Shown here: one piece after another, positions 1 through 8,542 of the stretch | Numbering within the stretch: position 1 is the stretch's first letter | Layout: each line of letters opens with the position of its first letter | Assembly (NCBI RefSeq): GCF_900091505.1 | Contig: NZ_LT607409.1 | Span: 2,356,001-2,420,000, forward strand | Direction: 5' to 3' | Length of the DNA stretch: 64,000 bases | Origin: Micromonospora chokoriensis | GTDB lineage: Bacteria; Actinomycetota; Actinomycetes; Mycobacteriales; Micromonosporaceae | Notes under the pieces: generated by a model | What the model was told of the DNA's origin: nothing | Database searches by the model: none | What the model saw: the letters and a program-made list of their open reading frames with translations, nothing else | Program-made: the position numbers and the translations under genes

Positions 1-2
1 AC

Positions 3-617
3 GACGCCGCGTCGGCCACCGTGTTCGCCGACACGGCCGCCGCGCTGATCGCCCGCTACGGATTCGACGGCATCGACATCGACCTGGAGAACGGCCTCAA
101 CCCGACCTACATGGCGCAGGCGCTCCGCGCGCTGCGGGCCAAGATCGGGTCGAGCCTGATCATCGCGATGGCGCCGCAGACGATCGACATGCAGAACCCG
201 GCCGGCGGCTACTTCAAGCTGGCGCTCGACATCAAGGACATCCTCACCGTCGTCAACACCCAGTTCTACAACTCCGGTGCGATGCTCGGCTGCGACCAGA
301 ACGCCGCGTACGGCCAGGGCACCGTGAACTTCATCGTCGCGCTGGCCTGCATCCAACTGGAAGCCGGGCTCCGCCCCGACCAGGTCGGCCTCGGTCTGCC
401 CGCCGGACCGGGGGCGGCCGGCGGTGGCATCGTCGCGCCCAGCGTGGTCAACGCCGCACTGGACTGCCTGGCCCGGGGCACCAACTGCGGCAGCTTCCGC
501 CCGCCGCGCACCTACCCCGGCATCCGCGGCGCGATGACCTGGTCGGTGAACTGGGACGTCAGCAACGGCAACACCTTCGCCCGCACGGTGGCCCCGCACC
601 TGGACACCCTGCCCTGA
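3..617 (+). CDS. Chitinase-like glycoside hydrolase family 18, C-terminal part (5' end outside window)
   Basis: The reading frame is open to the left edge, so only the C-terminal ~204 residues are present. They contain the GH18 catalytic signature DGIDIDLE (DxxDxDxE, the last Glu being the proton donor), followed by the barrel strands MAPQT and VNTQFYN. The protein ends shortly after the Trp-containing strand AMTWSVNWD, which normally lines the chitin-binding cleft. Such enzymes hydrolyse beta-1,4 GlcNAc polymers outside the cell; the signal peptide and any chitin-binding module would lie upstream, off the window. The GTG at 21 is internal and should not be taken as the start. The family call is firm; the exact substrate is inferred. 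Confidence 0.88.
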   Translation, partial: DAASATVFADTAAALIARYGFDGIDIDLENGLNPTYMAQALRALRAKIGSSLIIAMAPQTIDMQNPAGGYFKLALDIKDILTVVNTQFYNSGAMLGCDQNAAYGQGTVNFIVALACIQLEAGLRPDQVGLGLPAGPGAAGGGIVAPSVVNAALDCLARGTNCGSFRPPRTYPGIRGAMTWSVNWDVSNGNTFARTVAPHLDTLP

Positions 618-668
618 CGGTCCTGGCCGGCGTCCGTGCAGGGTGCCGGCGGTAACCGATAGCGCGGA

Positions 669-1340
669 TCAGCGACCGGCGGTCACCGACCGCCGGTCGT
701 CGCGCTCCCGGCGTCGCCGGACCTTGCGGACCACCCAGACGGCCACCATCACCACGAAGACCGCGACGATCGCGTAGTTGAACCAGTCGCTGTAGCGCTC
801 GACGTCCTGCCACCGGCTACCCAGCGCGTAACCGGCCCCCACGACGAGGCCGTTCCACACCCCACTGCCGATCGTGGTGAACAGGATGAACTCGCCCAGC
901 GGCATCCGGTTCGCGCCGGCCGGCACGGAGACCAGACTGCGGACCACCGGCACCACCCGGCCGATCAGCACGGCCCACCGGCCGTGCCGCTCGAACCAGC
1001 GGTCGGCCCTCTCCAGGTCGTCGCTGTCCACCAGCGGAATGCGGTCCAGCCAGCGCTTGAGTCGCTCCTCGCCGAGCGCCGCGCCGAGCCAGTAGAGCAC
1101 CAGCGCCCCGACGAGCGAACCGACAGTCGCGGCCACCACCACGACCACCAGGTTGAACTGGCCCTCGTGAGCCAGGAAACCGGCCATCGCCAACACGATC
1201 TCGCTGGGGATGGGCGGGACGATGCTCTCCAACGCCACCAGCAGCGCCACGCCGACCGGGCCCATCGCCTCGATCACGGTGGCCACCCACCCGGTCAGCC
1301 CGGTGAACTCGGACGGGTCGCCGCTCTGGGCGTACGCCAT
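669..1340 (-). CDS. DedA family membrane protein
   Basis: A 223-residue integral membrane protein of the DedA/VTT (SNARE-associated) family. Hallmarks seen are the N-terminal ESIVPPIPSEIVL segment, the GALVLYWLGAALG helix, and the conserved IGRVVPVVRSLVSVPAG stretch with its Arg and Pro residues, then GSGVWNGLVVGAGYALG. A last hydrophobic helix and a basic RKVRRRRERDD tail end the protein. DedA proteins are linked to envelope homeostasis and to lipid-carrier (undecaprenyl phosphate) or phospholipid flipping; which role applies here cannot be read from sequence. It stands alone on the minus strand, convergent with the chitinase. Confidence 0.9.
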   Translation of the reverse strand: MAYAQSGDPSEFTGLTGWVATVIEAMGPVGVALLVALESIVPPIPSEIVLAMAGFLAHEGQFNLVVVVVAATVGSLVGALVLYWLGAALGEERLKRWLDRIPLVDSDDLERADRWFERHGRWAVLIGRVVPVVRSLVSVPAGANRMPLGEFILFTTIGSGVWNGLVVGAGYALGSRWQDVERYSDWFNYAIVAVFVVMVAVWVVRKVRRRRERDDRRSVTAGR

Positions 1341-1400
1341 GGTCGTCCTTCCGCGTCGGTGCTCGGGGGATCAGACGGCGATACCCCGAGCGGGCGGTCG

Positions 1401-2015
1401 CTACACCTCCGGGTGCAGCGCGGTGTCCGCCGGCCCCCGTCGCCAACCGGTGAACACCACGGTCAAACCGGCGCGGGTCGGCGCGCAGCAGAACGGACCG
1501 GCGACCGCCTCCACCGTCGGGTCCAGCGGGGTGAGCCGGACCAGTCGCCACGGCTCGTCGCCGGCGCGGGCCCGGACGGTCAGCGCGTCGCCGGCGCGGC
1601 TGACCCGCACCGTCACCTCCCGGCCCGACCACTGTGGCACCGGTGCCACCGACCAGTCGGAGAACTCCCGGGTCACCACCGCGCCGAGTTGCGACTCGCC
1701 GTCACTCATCTCGACACCGGCCTTGGTCCAGGTCCGCTCGTCGACCCGGACGAGCACGCCGGCCTGGTCGAACTGGGCGGAGAAGTCGAGCCGGAAGCTC
1801 ACCTCCATCGCCTCGCCCACCGCAAGAGGCGCCAGCAGCGCCGGAGCGTCGTCGTGGACGAATCCGTAACTGGTCCGCCGCCACAGGTCGCTCCCGGCGG
1901 CCGGTTCGACGACCAGCTCACCGGCCGGACCCTCCTCGACGCGTACCGGTGGGTGCAGCCACCTGCCCTCGGACCAGTCCATCGGTGCGGTCGGCGGCAC
2001 GAGGTCGTTTCCCAT
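1401..2015 (-). CDS. DUF1349 domain protein (concanavalin-like fold)
   Basis: A 204-residue protein starting at MGNDLVPP. It has the DUF1349 pattern: an N-terminal WSEGRWLHPP strand, WRRTSYGF, FRLDFSAQFDQAGVLVRVDE, TKAGVEMSDGESQLGAVVT and a terminal GPFCCAPTRAGLTVVF strand. This family has a beta-sandwich like the C-terminal domain of GH43 beta-xylosidases and usually occurs as a small stand-alone protein without catalytic residues. It has no signal peptide, so it is probably cytoplasmic. The start lies 57 bp from the start of the divergent GH13 gene, so the two may share a control region. Longer upstream starts in this frame run antisense into the GH13 gene and were rejected. Confidence 0.8.
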   Translation of the reverse strand: MGNDLVPPTAPMDWSEGRWLHPPVRVEEGPAGELVVEPAAGSDLWRRTSYGFVHDDAPALLAPLAVGEAMEVSFRLDFSAQFDQAGVLVRVDERTWTKAGVEMSDGESQLGAVVTREFSDWSVAPVPQWSGREVTVRVSRAGDALTVRARAGDEPWRLVRLTPLDPTVEAVAGPFCCAPTRAGLTVVFTGWRRGPADTALHPEV

Positions 2016-2072
2016 GACCGGCACGATAACCAAGGGTTTGCCGCGCTGATCGTTCGGAGATGTTCCTCCGGC

Positions 2073-3725
2073 ATGGGTGACCGTTGGTATTCCGAAGCCG
2101 TCGTCTACTGCCTCGACATCGACACGTACGCCGACTCCGACGGCGACGGTGTCGGTGACATCCGCGGGCTGATCGGGAGACTGGACTATCTGGCCCGTCT
2201 CGGGGTGACCTGCCTGTGGCTGCACCCCATCCACCCGTCGCCCAACCGTGACGACGGCTACGACGTCACCGACTTCTACAACGTGGACCCGCGCTTCGGC
2301 ACCCTGGGCGACTTCGCCGAGCTGCTGCACCAGGCGCAGAACCGGGGCATCCGCGTGATCATCGACCTGGTGGTCAACCACACCTCCGACGAGCACCCGT
2401 GGTTCCAGTCCGCCCGCTCCTCGCCGGACTCGCCGTACCGGGACTGGTACGTCTGGTCCGACACCGAGCCGGACGACCGGCACCAGGGCATGGTGTTCCC
2501 CGGCGAGCAGGACGAGACCTGGAGTTACGACCGGACCGCCAAGGCCTGGTTCTACCACCGGTTCTACCGGTTCCAGCCGGACCTCAACTTCGCCAACCCG
2601 GAGGTCCGGGCCGAGGTCAAGAAGATCATGTCGTTCTGGCTCCAGCTCGGCGTCTCCGGCTTCCGGATGGACGCGGTGCCGTTCATCATCGAGCTGACCG
2701 AGCCGGGCAACCCGAACTCGCCGAAGGACTTCGAGTTCCTCACCGAGATGCGCCAACACGTGCAGTGGCGTCGCGGCGACGCCGTCCTGCTGGCCGAGGC
2801 GAACGTCGAGCCGGACCAGCTACCGACGTTCTTCGGCGACGCCAGTGGCTCCGGCAACCGGATCCACATGCTGTTCGACTTCATGCTCAACGGTCGGCTC
2901 ATGCTCGCGCTGGCCCGCGAGGACCCGGAGTCCCTGATCGAGGCGCTGCGGGACACCCCGAAGCTGCCGGTCGGCGGGCAGTGGGCCACCTTCCTGCGCA
3001 ACCACGACGAGATCGACCTGTCCCGGCTCACCACCGAACAACGCAACCAGGTGTACGCGCAGTTCGGCCCGGACGAGACCATGCGCATCTACGACCGGGG
3101 AATCCGTCGCCGGTTCGCCCCGATGCTCGGCAACGACCGCCGGCACCTGGAGTTGGCGTACGCCCTGCAGTTCTCGATGCGCGGTACGCCGGTGCTGCGC
3201 TACGGCGAGGAGATCGGGATGGGCGAGGACCTGTCGCTGCCCGGTCGGGAGGCGATCCGTACCCCGATGCAGTGGTCGTACCAGCCGAACGCCGGCTTCT
3301 CCACCGCGGACCCGGAGAAGCTGGTCCGTCCGGTGATCGACAAGGGTGAGTTCGGTTACCAGAACGTCAACGTCACCGCCCAGCGCAGCGACTCCAAGTC
3401 GCTGCTCGCCTGGTTCGAGCGCATGATCCGTACGCTGCGCGAGGCCCCCGAGATCGGCTCCGGCTCGACCACCCACATCGACGTGGCGATGCCGGCCGGC
3501 GTGCTCGCGCACCGGGCGGACGGGCCGACCGGGACCATGGTGTTCCTGCACAACCTGGGCACCGACGACGTCGAGGTGGACCTGAGCAGCCTCGAACCGG
3601 AGGCCGACCTGCCGATCGACGTGCTCAGCGACCGTGGCTACGGCGAGTTGGGCAAGCTCGGCGCGGTGAAGGTGTCCGGCCACGGATACCGGTGGATTCG
3701 CCTATGCCGGGGTCGGGGGTTCTGA
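2073..3725 (+). CDS. Trehalose synthase-like GH13 enzyme (alpha-amylase family)
   Basis: A 550-residue (beta/alpha)8 GH13 enzyme. It opens with WYSEAVVYCLDIDTYADS, and the region-I motif DLVVNHTS follows. The nucleophile is Asp200 in GFRMDAV, the acid/base Glu242 in LLAEAN, and the transition-state Asp312 in FLRNHDEI. The stretch GIRRRFAPMLGNDRR, the GTPVLRYGEEIGMG loop, RTPMQWS and GYQNVNV closely resemble trehalose synthase (TreS), which interconverts maltose and trehalose. No maltokinase domain is fused. A related maltose- or sucrose-acting GH13 enzyme cannot be excluded. ATG 2073 was chosen because family similarity begins there; the frame stays open far upstream but only as an antisense shadow. 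Confidence 0.85.
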   Translation: MGDRWYSEAVVYCLDIDTYADSDGDGVGDIRGLIGRLDYLARLGVTCLWLHPIHPSPNRDDGYDVTDFYNVDPRFGTLGDFAELLHQAQNRGIRVIIDLVVNHTSDEHPWFQSARSSPDSPYRDWYVWSDTEPDDRHQGMVFPGEQDETWSYDRTAKAWFYHRFYRFQPDLNFANPEVRAEVKKIMSFWLQLGVSGFRMDAVPFIIELTEPGNPNSPKDFEFLTEMRQHVQWRRGDAVLLAEANVEPDQLPTFFGDASGSGNRIHMLFDFMLNGRLMLALAREDPESLIEALRDTPKLPVGGQWATFLRNHDEIDLSRLTTEQRNQVYAQFGPDETMRIYDRGIRRRFAPMLGNDRRHLELAYALQFSMRGTPVLRYGEEIGMGEDLSLPGREAIRTPMQWSYQPNAGFSTADPEKLVRPVIDKGEFGYQNVNVTAQRSDSKSLLAWFERMIRTLREAPEIGSGSTTHIDVAMPAGVLAHRADGPTGTMVFLHNLGTDDVEVDLSSLEPEADLPIDVLSDRGYGELGKLGAVKVSGHGYRWIRLCRGRGF

Positions 3726-3767
3726 CGCTAAGCTCCTCCGATCACCCCAAGTTACTCGGAGGTAGTC

Positions 3768-4526
3768 ATGTCGGAGGAGCCCCGCGTCGCCATCGTCACC
3801 GGAGCCGCGCGCGGTATCGGCGCGGCCACCGCCCGGCGGTTGGCCGCTGACGGGATGGCCGTCGCCGTGGTCGACATCGAGGAGTCGGCCACCAAGGAGA
3901 CGGTGGACGCCATCGCGGCCGACGGCGGGCGGGCGCTCGGCGTGGGCGCCGACGTGTCCGACCGGGACCAGGTGGAGGCAGCCGTGGAACGGATCGCCGC
4001 CGAGTTGGGCGCACCCACCGTCCTGGTCAACAACGCCGGCGTCCTGCGCGACAACCTGCTCTTCAAGATGACCAGCGCCGACTGGGACACCGTGATGGGC
4101 GTGCACCTGCGGGGCGCGTTCCTGTTCAGCCAGGCCGCGCAGAAGCACATGGTGGAGCGCAGGTGGGGGCGGATCGTCAACCTCTCCAGCACCTCCGCCC
4201 TGGGCAACCGGGGCCAGGCGAACTACGCCGCCGCCAAGGCCGGCCTCCAGGGCTTCACCAAGACGCTCGCCATCGAGCTGGGACCGTTCGGGGTGACTGT
4301 CAACGCTGTCGCGCCCGGCTTCATCGTCACCGACATGACGGCGGCCACCGCCGCGCGCATGAAGGTCGACTTCGAGGACTTCAAGAAGCACGCGTCGGCC
4401 GAGATCCCGGTGCGCCGCCCAGGGTTCCCGGAGGACGTCGCGCACACCATCTCGTTCCTGACCAGCGAGGGCGCCGGTTTCGTCTCCGGTCAGGTCATCT
4501 ACGTGGCCGGCGGCCCACGGGACTGA
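3768..4526 (+). CDS. Short-chain dehydrogenase/reductase, FabG-like
   Basis: A 252-residue classical SDR. It has the NAD(P)-binding TGAARGIG motif (11-18), the adenine-ring motif NNAG (88-91), and catalytic Ser140, Tyr153 and Lys157 in YAAAK. The position of the usual catalytic Asn is VHLRG, so His113 replaces it. A good ribosome site (ggagg) precedes ATG 3768. Family members reduce 3-oxoacyl-ACP/CoA or act on other alcohols; the FabG-like label rests on overall length and the NAVAPGFIVTDM segment. It follows the GH13 gene by 42 bp and may be read with it, although no functional link is evident. Confidence 0.85.
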   Translation: MSEEPRVAIVTGAARGIGAATARRLAADGMAVAVVDIEESATKETVDAIAADGGRALGVGADVSDRDQVEAAVERIAAELGAPTVLVNNAGVLRDNLLFKMTSADWDTVMGVHLRGAFLFSQAAQKHMVERRWGRIVNLSSTSALGNRGQANYAAAKAGLQGFTKTLAIELGPFGVTVNAVAPGFIVTDMTAATAARMKVDFEDFKKHASAEIPVRRPGFPEDVAHTISFLTSEGAGFVSGQVIYVAGGPRD

Positions 4527-4578
4527 CCCGTACCCCGGGTGGGGCGTTCCCTCGCGCGGGGGGCGCCCCGCTGTCGGG

Positions 4579-4995
4579 TCAGGCGGGGTCGCGGCGGGTG
4601 CGCCAGAGCCAGATCAGGCCGAGCACCGGCAGCACCAGCGGGATGTAGCCGTACCCGCTGCCGAACTGCGACCAGACCGTCTCGTCCGGGAACAGCTCCT
4701 TGTCGACCAGGCTCAGGATGCCGACCGCGACCACACCGACCAGCTCCACGGAGCAGCAGGCCAACGCCACCCGTCGGCCGGTGTGCCCGGCCCGGGCCAG
4801 CCCCACCGCCGCCACGATGTAGATGAGCGCGGCCAGCGCGGACAGCAGGTACGCCACCGGGGCCTCGTCGAACCTGGTGGCGATCTGCAAGCCGGCCCGG
4901 CTCGTCGCGGCGATGGCGAAGAGCAGGTAGACCGCGATCAGCAGCCGCCCTGGGCCGGAGTTCGTGCGACGCCGGACCGGTCCGGTCTCAACCAC
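4579..4995 (-). CDS. Small four-helix membrane protein, function unknown
   Basis: 138 residues with about four hydrophobic helices (LLIAVYLLFAIAATS, YLLSALAALIYIVAAVGLA, VALACCSVELVGVVAVGIL, YIPLVLPVLGLIWLW) and a basic C-terminus. The loop after helix 3 carries FPDETVWSQFGSGYGYIP, which looks conserved rather than random. Its ATG overlaps the end of the upstream minus-strand gene by 8 bp, so the two are translationally coupled and probably make partner membrane proteins. No family function recognised. Confidence 0.75.
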   Translation of the reverse strand: MVETGPVRRRTNSGPGRLLIAVYLLFAIAATSRAGLQIATRFDEAPVAYLLSALAALIYIVAAVGLARAGHTGRRVALACCSVELVGVVAVGILSLVDKELFPDETVWSQFGSGYGYIPLVLPVLGLIWLWRTRRDPA

Positions 4996-5389
4996 CGAGC
5001 ACCTCCCAGGTCTGCTGCAGCCGAACCACCACCACCGGGGTCACCAGGCAGACCGCACACACGATGGCCGAACCCCACCGGGTCGGCTCCATCCGGGCCA
5101 GCACCCAGGCCAGCGGCGGCAGGCAGACCAGCGTGACCAGGTAACCGAAGAAGGCGCCGGGCTCGCCGGGCCGATCCCCGCCGCCCACCGCGACGAGCGC
5201 CAGCACGCCCAGCACGAGCAACGACACCTCAAGCACGGCCAGGCCGACGAACTGGGCCCGATCCGGCGGTCGCTGGCGTACCGCCACGACCAGCGCCCAC
5301 GCCGCGACGAGCAGCGACAGCACGATCGACACCGTCGCGACGATCCCGTCCACCGGCGAGTCGGTGCTCACGCTGGTCACCGGCCCCAC
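4988..5389 (-). CDS. Small membrane protein, function unknown (pair with downstream gene)
   Basis: 133 residues with about four membrane helices (IVATVSIVLSLLVAAWALVVAV, FVGLAVLEVSLLVLGVLALVAV, FFGYLVTLVCLPPLAWVLA, SAIVCAVCLVTPVVVVRL). It is the first gene of a two-gene minus-strand unit and overlaps the next gene by 8 bp. Similar size and topology suggest that the two proteins act together. No catalytic motif was seen. Confidence 0.72.
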   Translation of the reverse strand: MGPVTSVSTDSPVDGIVATVSIVLSLLVAAWALVVAVRQRPPDRAQFVGLAVLEVSLLVLGVLALVAVGGGDRPGEPGAFFGYLVTLVCLPPLAWVLARMEPTRWGSAIVCAVCLVTPVVVVRLQQTWEVLGG

Positions 5390-5489
5390 CCGGTCGTTGC
5401 CTCGGTCACCGGCACAGCCTACTAACCGTCGTAGTAAACGGGGGAACCCGCCTCGGCTCGCGTCCGCCGAGCGGTGCCTCGGACAGCAG

Positions 5490-5852
5490 TCAGTCGCTGC
5501 CCTGCAACCAGTAGACGGAGACGGCGAGGAGCGGGTCCGGTCCGTCGTTCCGGATCTGGTGCGGCACCCTGCTGTCGAACGCCGCCACGTCCCCGGCCCG
5601 CAGCACGCTCGTCTGGTCGCCGAAGGTCAGGGTTCCGATGCCGGACACGATGATCCACACTTCGCGGGAGCGGTGGACATCGAGGTCGTTGGAGGTGTTC
5701 GGCGCCACCGACCAGCGAGCAACCTCGAACGGCGCGGGCGCGCTCGCCGGGAACGGCAGCAGGCCTCGGTGCACGGGCCCGCCCTCGGCGAAGTCGTACC
5801 AGTGGGCGAAGGCGACCGGACCGCTGGTCGATGGTGAGTTCGTGTTGGGCAT
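5490..5852 (-). CDS. Cupin-domain protein
   Basis: A 120-residue single-domain cupin. The first cupin motif is around DLDVHRSREVWIIVSGIGTL and the second is GDVAAFDSRVPHQIRN, with the PHxxxN ending typical of the family. His and Glu of motif 1 (HRSRE) and His of motif 2 would bind a metal, but motif 1 lacks the first of the usual two His residues. This may mean a weakened metal site. Such small cupins act as sugar or polyketide isomerases, dioxygenases or ligand-binding proteins; the substrate is not predictable. It is divergent from the oxidoreductase gene that follows. Confidence 0.8.
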   Translation of the reverse strand: MPNTNSPSTSGPVAFAHWYDFAEGGPVHRGLLPFPASAPAPFEVARWSVAPNTSNDLDVHRSREVWIIVSGIGTLTFGDQTSVLRAGDVAAFDSRVPHQIRNDGPDPLLAVSVYWLQGSD

Positions 5853-6036
5853 GCCGTCGAGGCTGTCGCGCCGACCCCGGTGTGTCTGGCGGCGAACGGA
5901 CCTGGCGTTGGGGCCCTGGAAAAAGGGGAGTGGGCCGCTTCGATTGGTCGAACCCGCCGCCGTTGTGGCTGGTGGGACGACTAGCGTGGATCACGTCCGT
6001 GGCGTCGCCACGGCGGGGGGAAAAGCGGAGGCACAC

Positions 6037-6942
6037 GTGTTGCGGTTCGGTTTGTTCGGCACCGGTCACTGGGCGATCGAGACGCACGGGAAGGCGTTGC
6101 ACGCCCACCCGGACGCGGAGTTGGTCGGGGTGTGGGGTCGCAACCCGGAGCGGGCCTCCGCGCTGGCCGAGCGGTACGGGGTGCCCGCCTTTGCCGACGT
6201 CGACGCGCTCATCGAGCAGTGCGAGGCGGTCGCCGTCGCCCTGCCGCCGGACGTCCAGGCCGACATCGCGGTCCGGGCCGCCTCCGCGGGGCGGCACCTG
6301 CTGCTGGACAAGCCATTGGCGCTCAGCGTGGCCGACGCCGACCGGGTGGTGGCCGCCGCCGAGGAGTCCGGGGTCGCCTCGGTCGTCTTCTTCACCCAGC
6401 GCTTCCAGCCGAACGTGACGGCGTTCCTCGCCGCCACCGCCGCCGCCGGGGGTTGGCAGCACGGCCGGACCACCGCGTTCGCCTCGATCTTCCAGGACGG
6501 CAGCCCGTACGGCGGGTCGTTGTGGCGTCGGGAGCACGGCGCGCTCTGGGACATCGCCCCGCACGCGCTCTCGATCCTCCTGCCCGTGCTGGGTCGGGTG
6601 ACCCGGGTGGCGGCGATGGACGGGCCGACCGGCATGGTGCACCTGCTGCTCACCCACGAGGGCGGTGCCACGAGCAGCGCCTCGCTCTCCCTGGACGCCC
6701 CGACCGAGTCGATGACCCGGGAGTTCGTGTTCTACGGCGAGAACGGCATCGAGAACGTGCCGTTCGGCGAGAACGACGCGGCCACGGCGTTCGGTGTCGC
6801 CATCGACCAACTGGTCGAGCAGGTGCGGGCCGGTACGCGGGACCACCGCTGCGACGTCCGCTTCGGCCGCGAGGTCGTCGAGATCATCGCCGCCGCCGAA
6901 ACCGCCCGCACCGAATCCCGCACCGTCCCCCTCCCCGCCTAA
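6037..6942 (+). CDS. Gfo/Idh/MocA family oxidoreductase
   Basis: A 301-residue NAD(P)-dependent dehydrogenase. The N-terminal Rossmann motif is GLFGTGHWA, the second strand ends in VWGRNPERA, and LLLDKPLALS matches the EKP motif characteristic of the family. The C-terminal domain includes GGSLWRREHGALWDIAPHALS. These enzymes oxidise or reduce sugars and inositols. GTG 6037 was chosen because a ggag ribosome site lies 6 bp upstream and the Rossmann strand begins directly after it; the frame is open further upstream over the divergent cupin, but only as a shadow. Substrate unknown. Confidence 0.88.
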   Translation: MLRFGLFGTGHWAIETHGKALHAHPDAELVGVWGRNPERASALAERYGVPAFADVDALIEQCEAVAVALPPDVQADIAVRAASAGRHLLLDKPLALSVADADRVVAAAEESGVASVVFFTQRFQPNVTAFLAATAAAGGWQHGRTTAFASIFQDGSPYGGSLWRREHGALWDIAPHALSILLPVLGRVTRVAAMDGPTGMVHLLLTHEGGATSSASLSLDAPTESMTREFVFYGENGIENVPFGENDAATAFGVAIDQLVEQVRAGTRDHRCDVRFGREVVEIIAAAETARTESRTVPLPA

Positions 6943-7059
6943 CAGTCCCCCTCCCACCCCAACGCCCTGGTGGTCACCCCAGGCCCGCGCCACGATCATG
7001 CTCGATCATTGAGGTAGTGGTGTCGGCGCCGCCCGTGCCGGGGTGGGCGGCACGATTCA

Positions 7060-7117
7060 GTGATCAAGAGGTTTGCGTCATGCGACCGGCGTGTCGTGAC
7101 GCAAACCTCTTGATCAC
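7060..7117. repeat. Perfect 21-bp inverted repeat (hairpin)
   Basis: Arms 7060-7080 and 7097-7117 are exact reverse complements with a 16-nt loop. The outer end reads gtgatcaagagg. It sits in the ~250 bp between two same-strand genes. There is no T-run after the stem, so it does not look like a standard intrinsic terminator; it is more like a mobile palindromic element or bidirectional structure. The stretch just to the left (6990-7017) contains further gatcatg/gatcatt half-sites. Confidence 0.85.
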
Positions 7118-7190
7118 CGAGGGAGAGGGTGTGCGCCTCCCCGCCCCCCGGGGGGCGGTTTGTCGGTGTGGCGGTCGGGTAGCCGCTGGC

Positions 7191-8447
7191 ATGCTGGTTC
7201 AGCGGCTCGGCGCGCCGAGCGATTTCGACCCGTTGCTGGAGCGCGTCCGGGACGCCCGGGTGGTGATGATCGGCGAGTCCACCCACGGCAGTTACGACTA
7301 CTACCGGTTGCGCGAGCAGCTCACCCGTCGGTTGATCGCCGAGTGCGGCTTCTCCTTCGTCGCGGTCGAGGGTGACTGGCCGGACTGCGACCGGGTGCAC
7401 CGCTCGGTGACCGCCGCGCCCGGTGGCGCACTCGAACCGCAGCGCGCTCTCGACCAGTTCGAGCGCTGGCCGACCTGGATGTGGGCCAACGCCGAGGTTG
7501 CCCGGTTCACCCGTTGGTTGCGGGCCTGGAACGTGGAGCGGCCGGAGGACGAACGGGCCGGGTTCCACGGGCTCGACGTGTACAGCCTCTGGGAGTCGAT
7601 GCAGGCGATCTTCGACTACCTGGGGGAGGAGGACCCGACGTCGTTGGAGGCGGCGCAGGACGCCTACCGCTGCTTCGAGCCGTACGGCAAAAGGGTCGAG
7701 GAGTACGGCGCGGCCTCCAGGTTCGTCTCCGCCCGGTGTGAGGAGGAGGTGGTCCGGCTCCTCGCCCGGATCCGCGAGCACGCCCTCTCCGACGGTCCGG
7801 ACCGGTTCTCGGCCTGGCAGAACGCGGAGGTCGTGGCCGGCGCGGAGCGGTACTACCGGGCGATGGTGGCCGGTGGGCCGGACTCGTGGAACATCCGCGA
7901 CACGCACATGCAGGACACCCTGGACCGGCTGCTGGACCGGTACGGGCCGGACGCCCGGGGGATCGTCTGGGCGCACAACACGCACGTCGGGGATGCCCGG
8001 GCCACCGACATGGCCGCCGACGGGATGGTCAACATCGGCCAGTTGGCCCGGGAACGGCACGGCGATGATGACGTGGCGTTGATCGGCTTCGGTAGCTACC
8101 GGGGCACGGTGATCGCCGCTCCGCGTTGGGGTTCACCGCCCGAGGCGCTGGTGGTGCCACCGGCCCGGGAGGGATCGATCGAGCGGCGGTTGCACGAGTT
8201 GATGCCGGAGCGGGCGGTGCTGATCTTCGGTGGTGACGACCAGCCGGGCTGGGTCACCGACACGACCGACCATCGGGCGATCGGGGTCGTCTACGACCCG
8301 TCGTTCGAGTCCTGGGGCAACTACGTTCCGACCCGCCTGGGTGACCGTTACGACGCCTTCATCTGGTGCGACGAGACGACGGCCCTGCACCCGCTACCGG
8401 TGCCGGCAACCCCCGGCGAGATGGAGACGTACCCGGCAGGCGTCTGA
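7191..8447 (+). CDS. Erythromycin esterase family protein
   Basis: 418 residues matching the erythromycin esterase family over its full length. Visible landmarks are GESTHGSYDYY with the conserved Glu29 and His32 of the active site, VAVEGDWPDC, FHGLDVYSLWESM, RDTHMQDTLDRLL, and IVWAHNTHVGDAR with a second conserved His pair. True Ere enzymes open the macrolactone of erythromycin, but most family members in soil actinomycetes are uncharacterised hydrolases, so a resistance role is not assured. ATG 7191 is the only reasonable start after the hairpin. No clear ribosome site is seen. It converges on the MMPL gene. Confidence 0.85.
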   Translation: MLVQRLGAPSDFDPLLERVRDARVVMIGESTHGSYDYYRLREQLTRRLIAECGFSFVAVEGDWPDCDRVHRSVTAAPGGALEPQRALDQFERWPTWMWANAEVARFTRWLRAWNVERPEDERAGFHGLDVYSLWESMQAIFDYLGEEDPTSLEAAQDAYRCFEPYGKRVEEYGAASRFVSARCEEEVVRLLARIREHALSDGPDRFSAWQNAEVVAGAERYYRAMVAGGPDSWNIRDTHMQDTLDRLLDRYGPDARGIVWAHNTHVGDARATDMAADGMVNIGQLARERHGDDDVALIGFGSYRGTVIAAPRWGSPPEALVVPPAREGSIERRLHELMPERAVLIFGGDDQPGWVTDTTDHRAIGVVYDPSFESWGNYVPTRLGDRYDAFIWCDETTALHPLPVPATPGEMETYPAGV

Positions 8448-8452
8448 GTCGC

Positions 8453-8527
8453 GTCGATCATGGAGTTGTGGTGCTGGACGAAGGCCACCAACCGGGGCGC
8501 GACGGTCACCACAACTCCATGATCGAC
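8453..8527. repeat. 20-bp inverted repeat between convergent genes
   Basis: Arms 8453-8472 and 8508-8527 are perfect reverse complements around a 35-nt spacer, beginning gtcgatcatggag. It fills the space between the esterase stop (8447) and the MMPL stop (8543), so it could end transcription from both sides. It differs in sequence from the hairpin at 7060 but shares the GATC near the tip. Confidence 0.82.
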
Positions 8528-8542
8528 AGCGTGGGGACGGGG

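Noticed and set aside
984..2072. N-terminal extension of the GH13 protein to a 913-residue product
   Set aside because: The upstream part is antisense to the DUF1349 and DedA genes and is low complexity; GH13 similarity starts at 2073.
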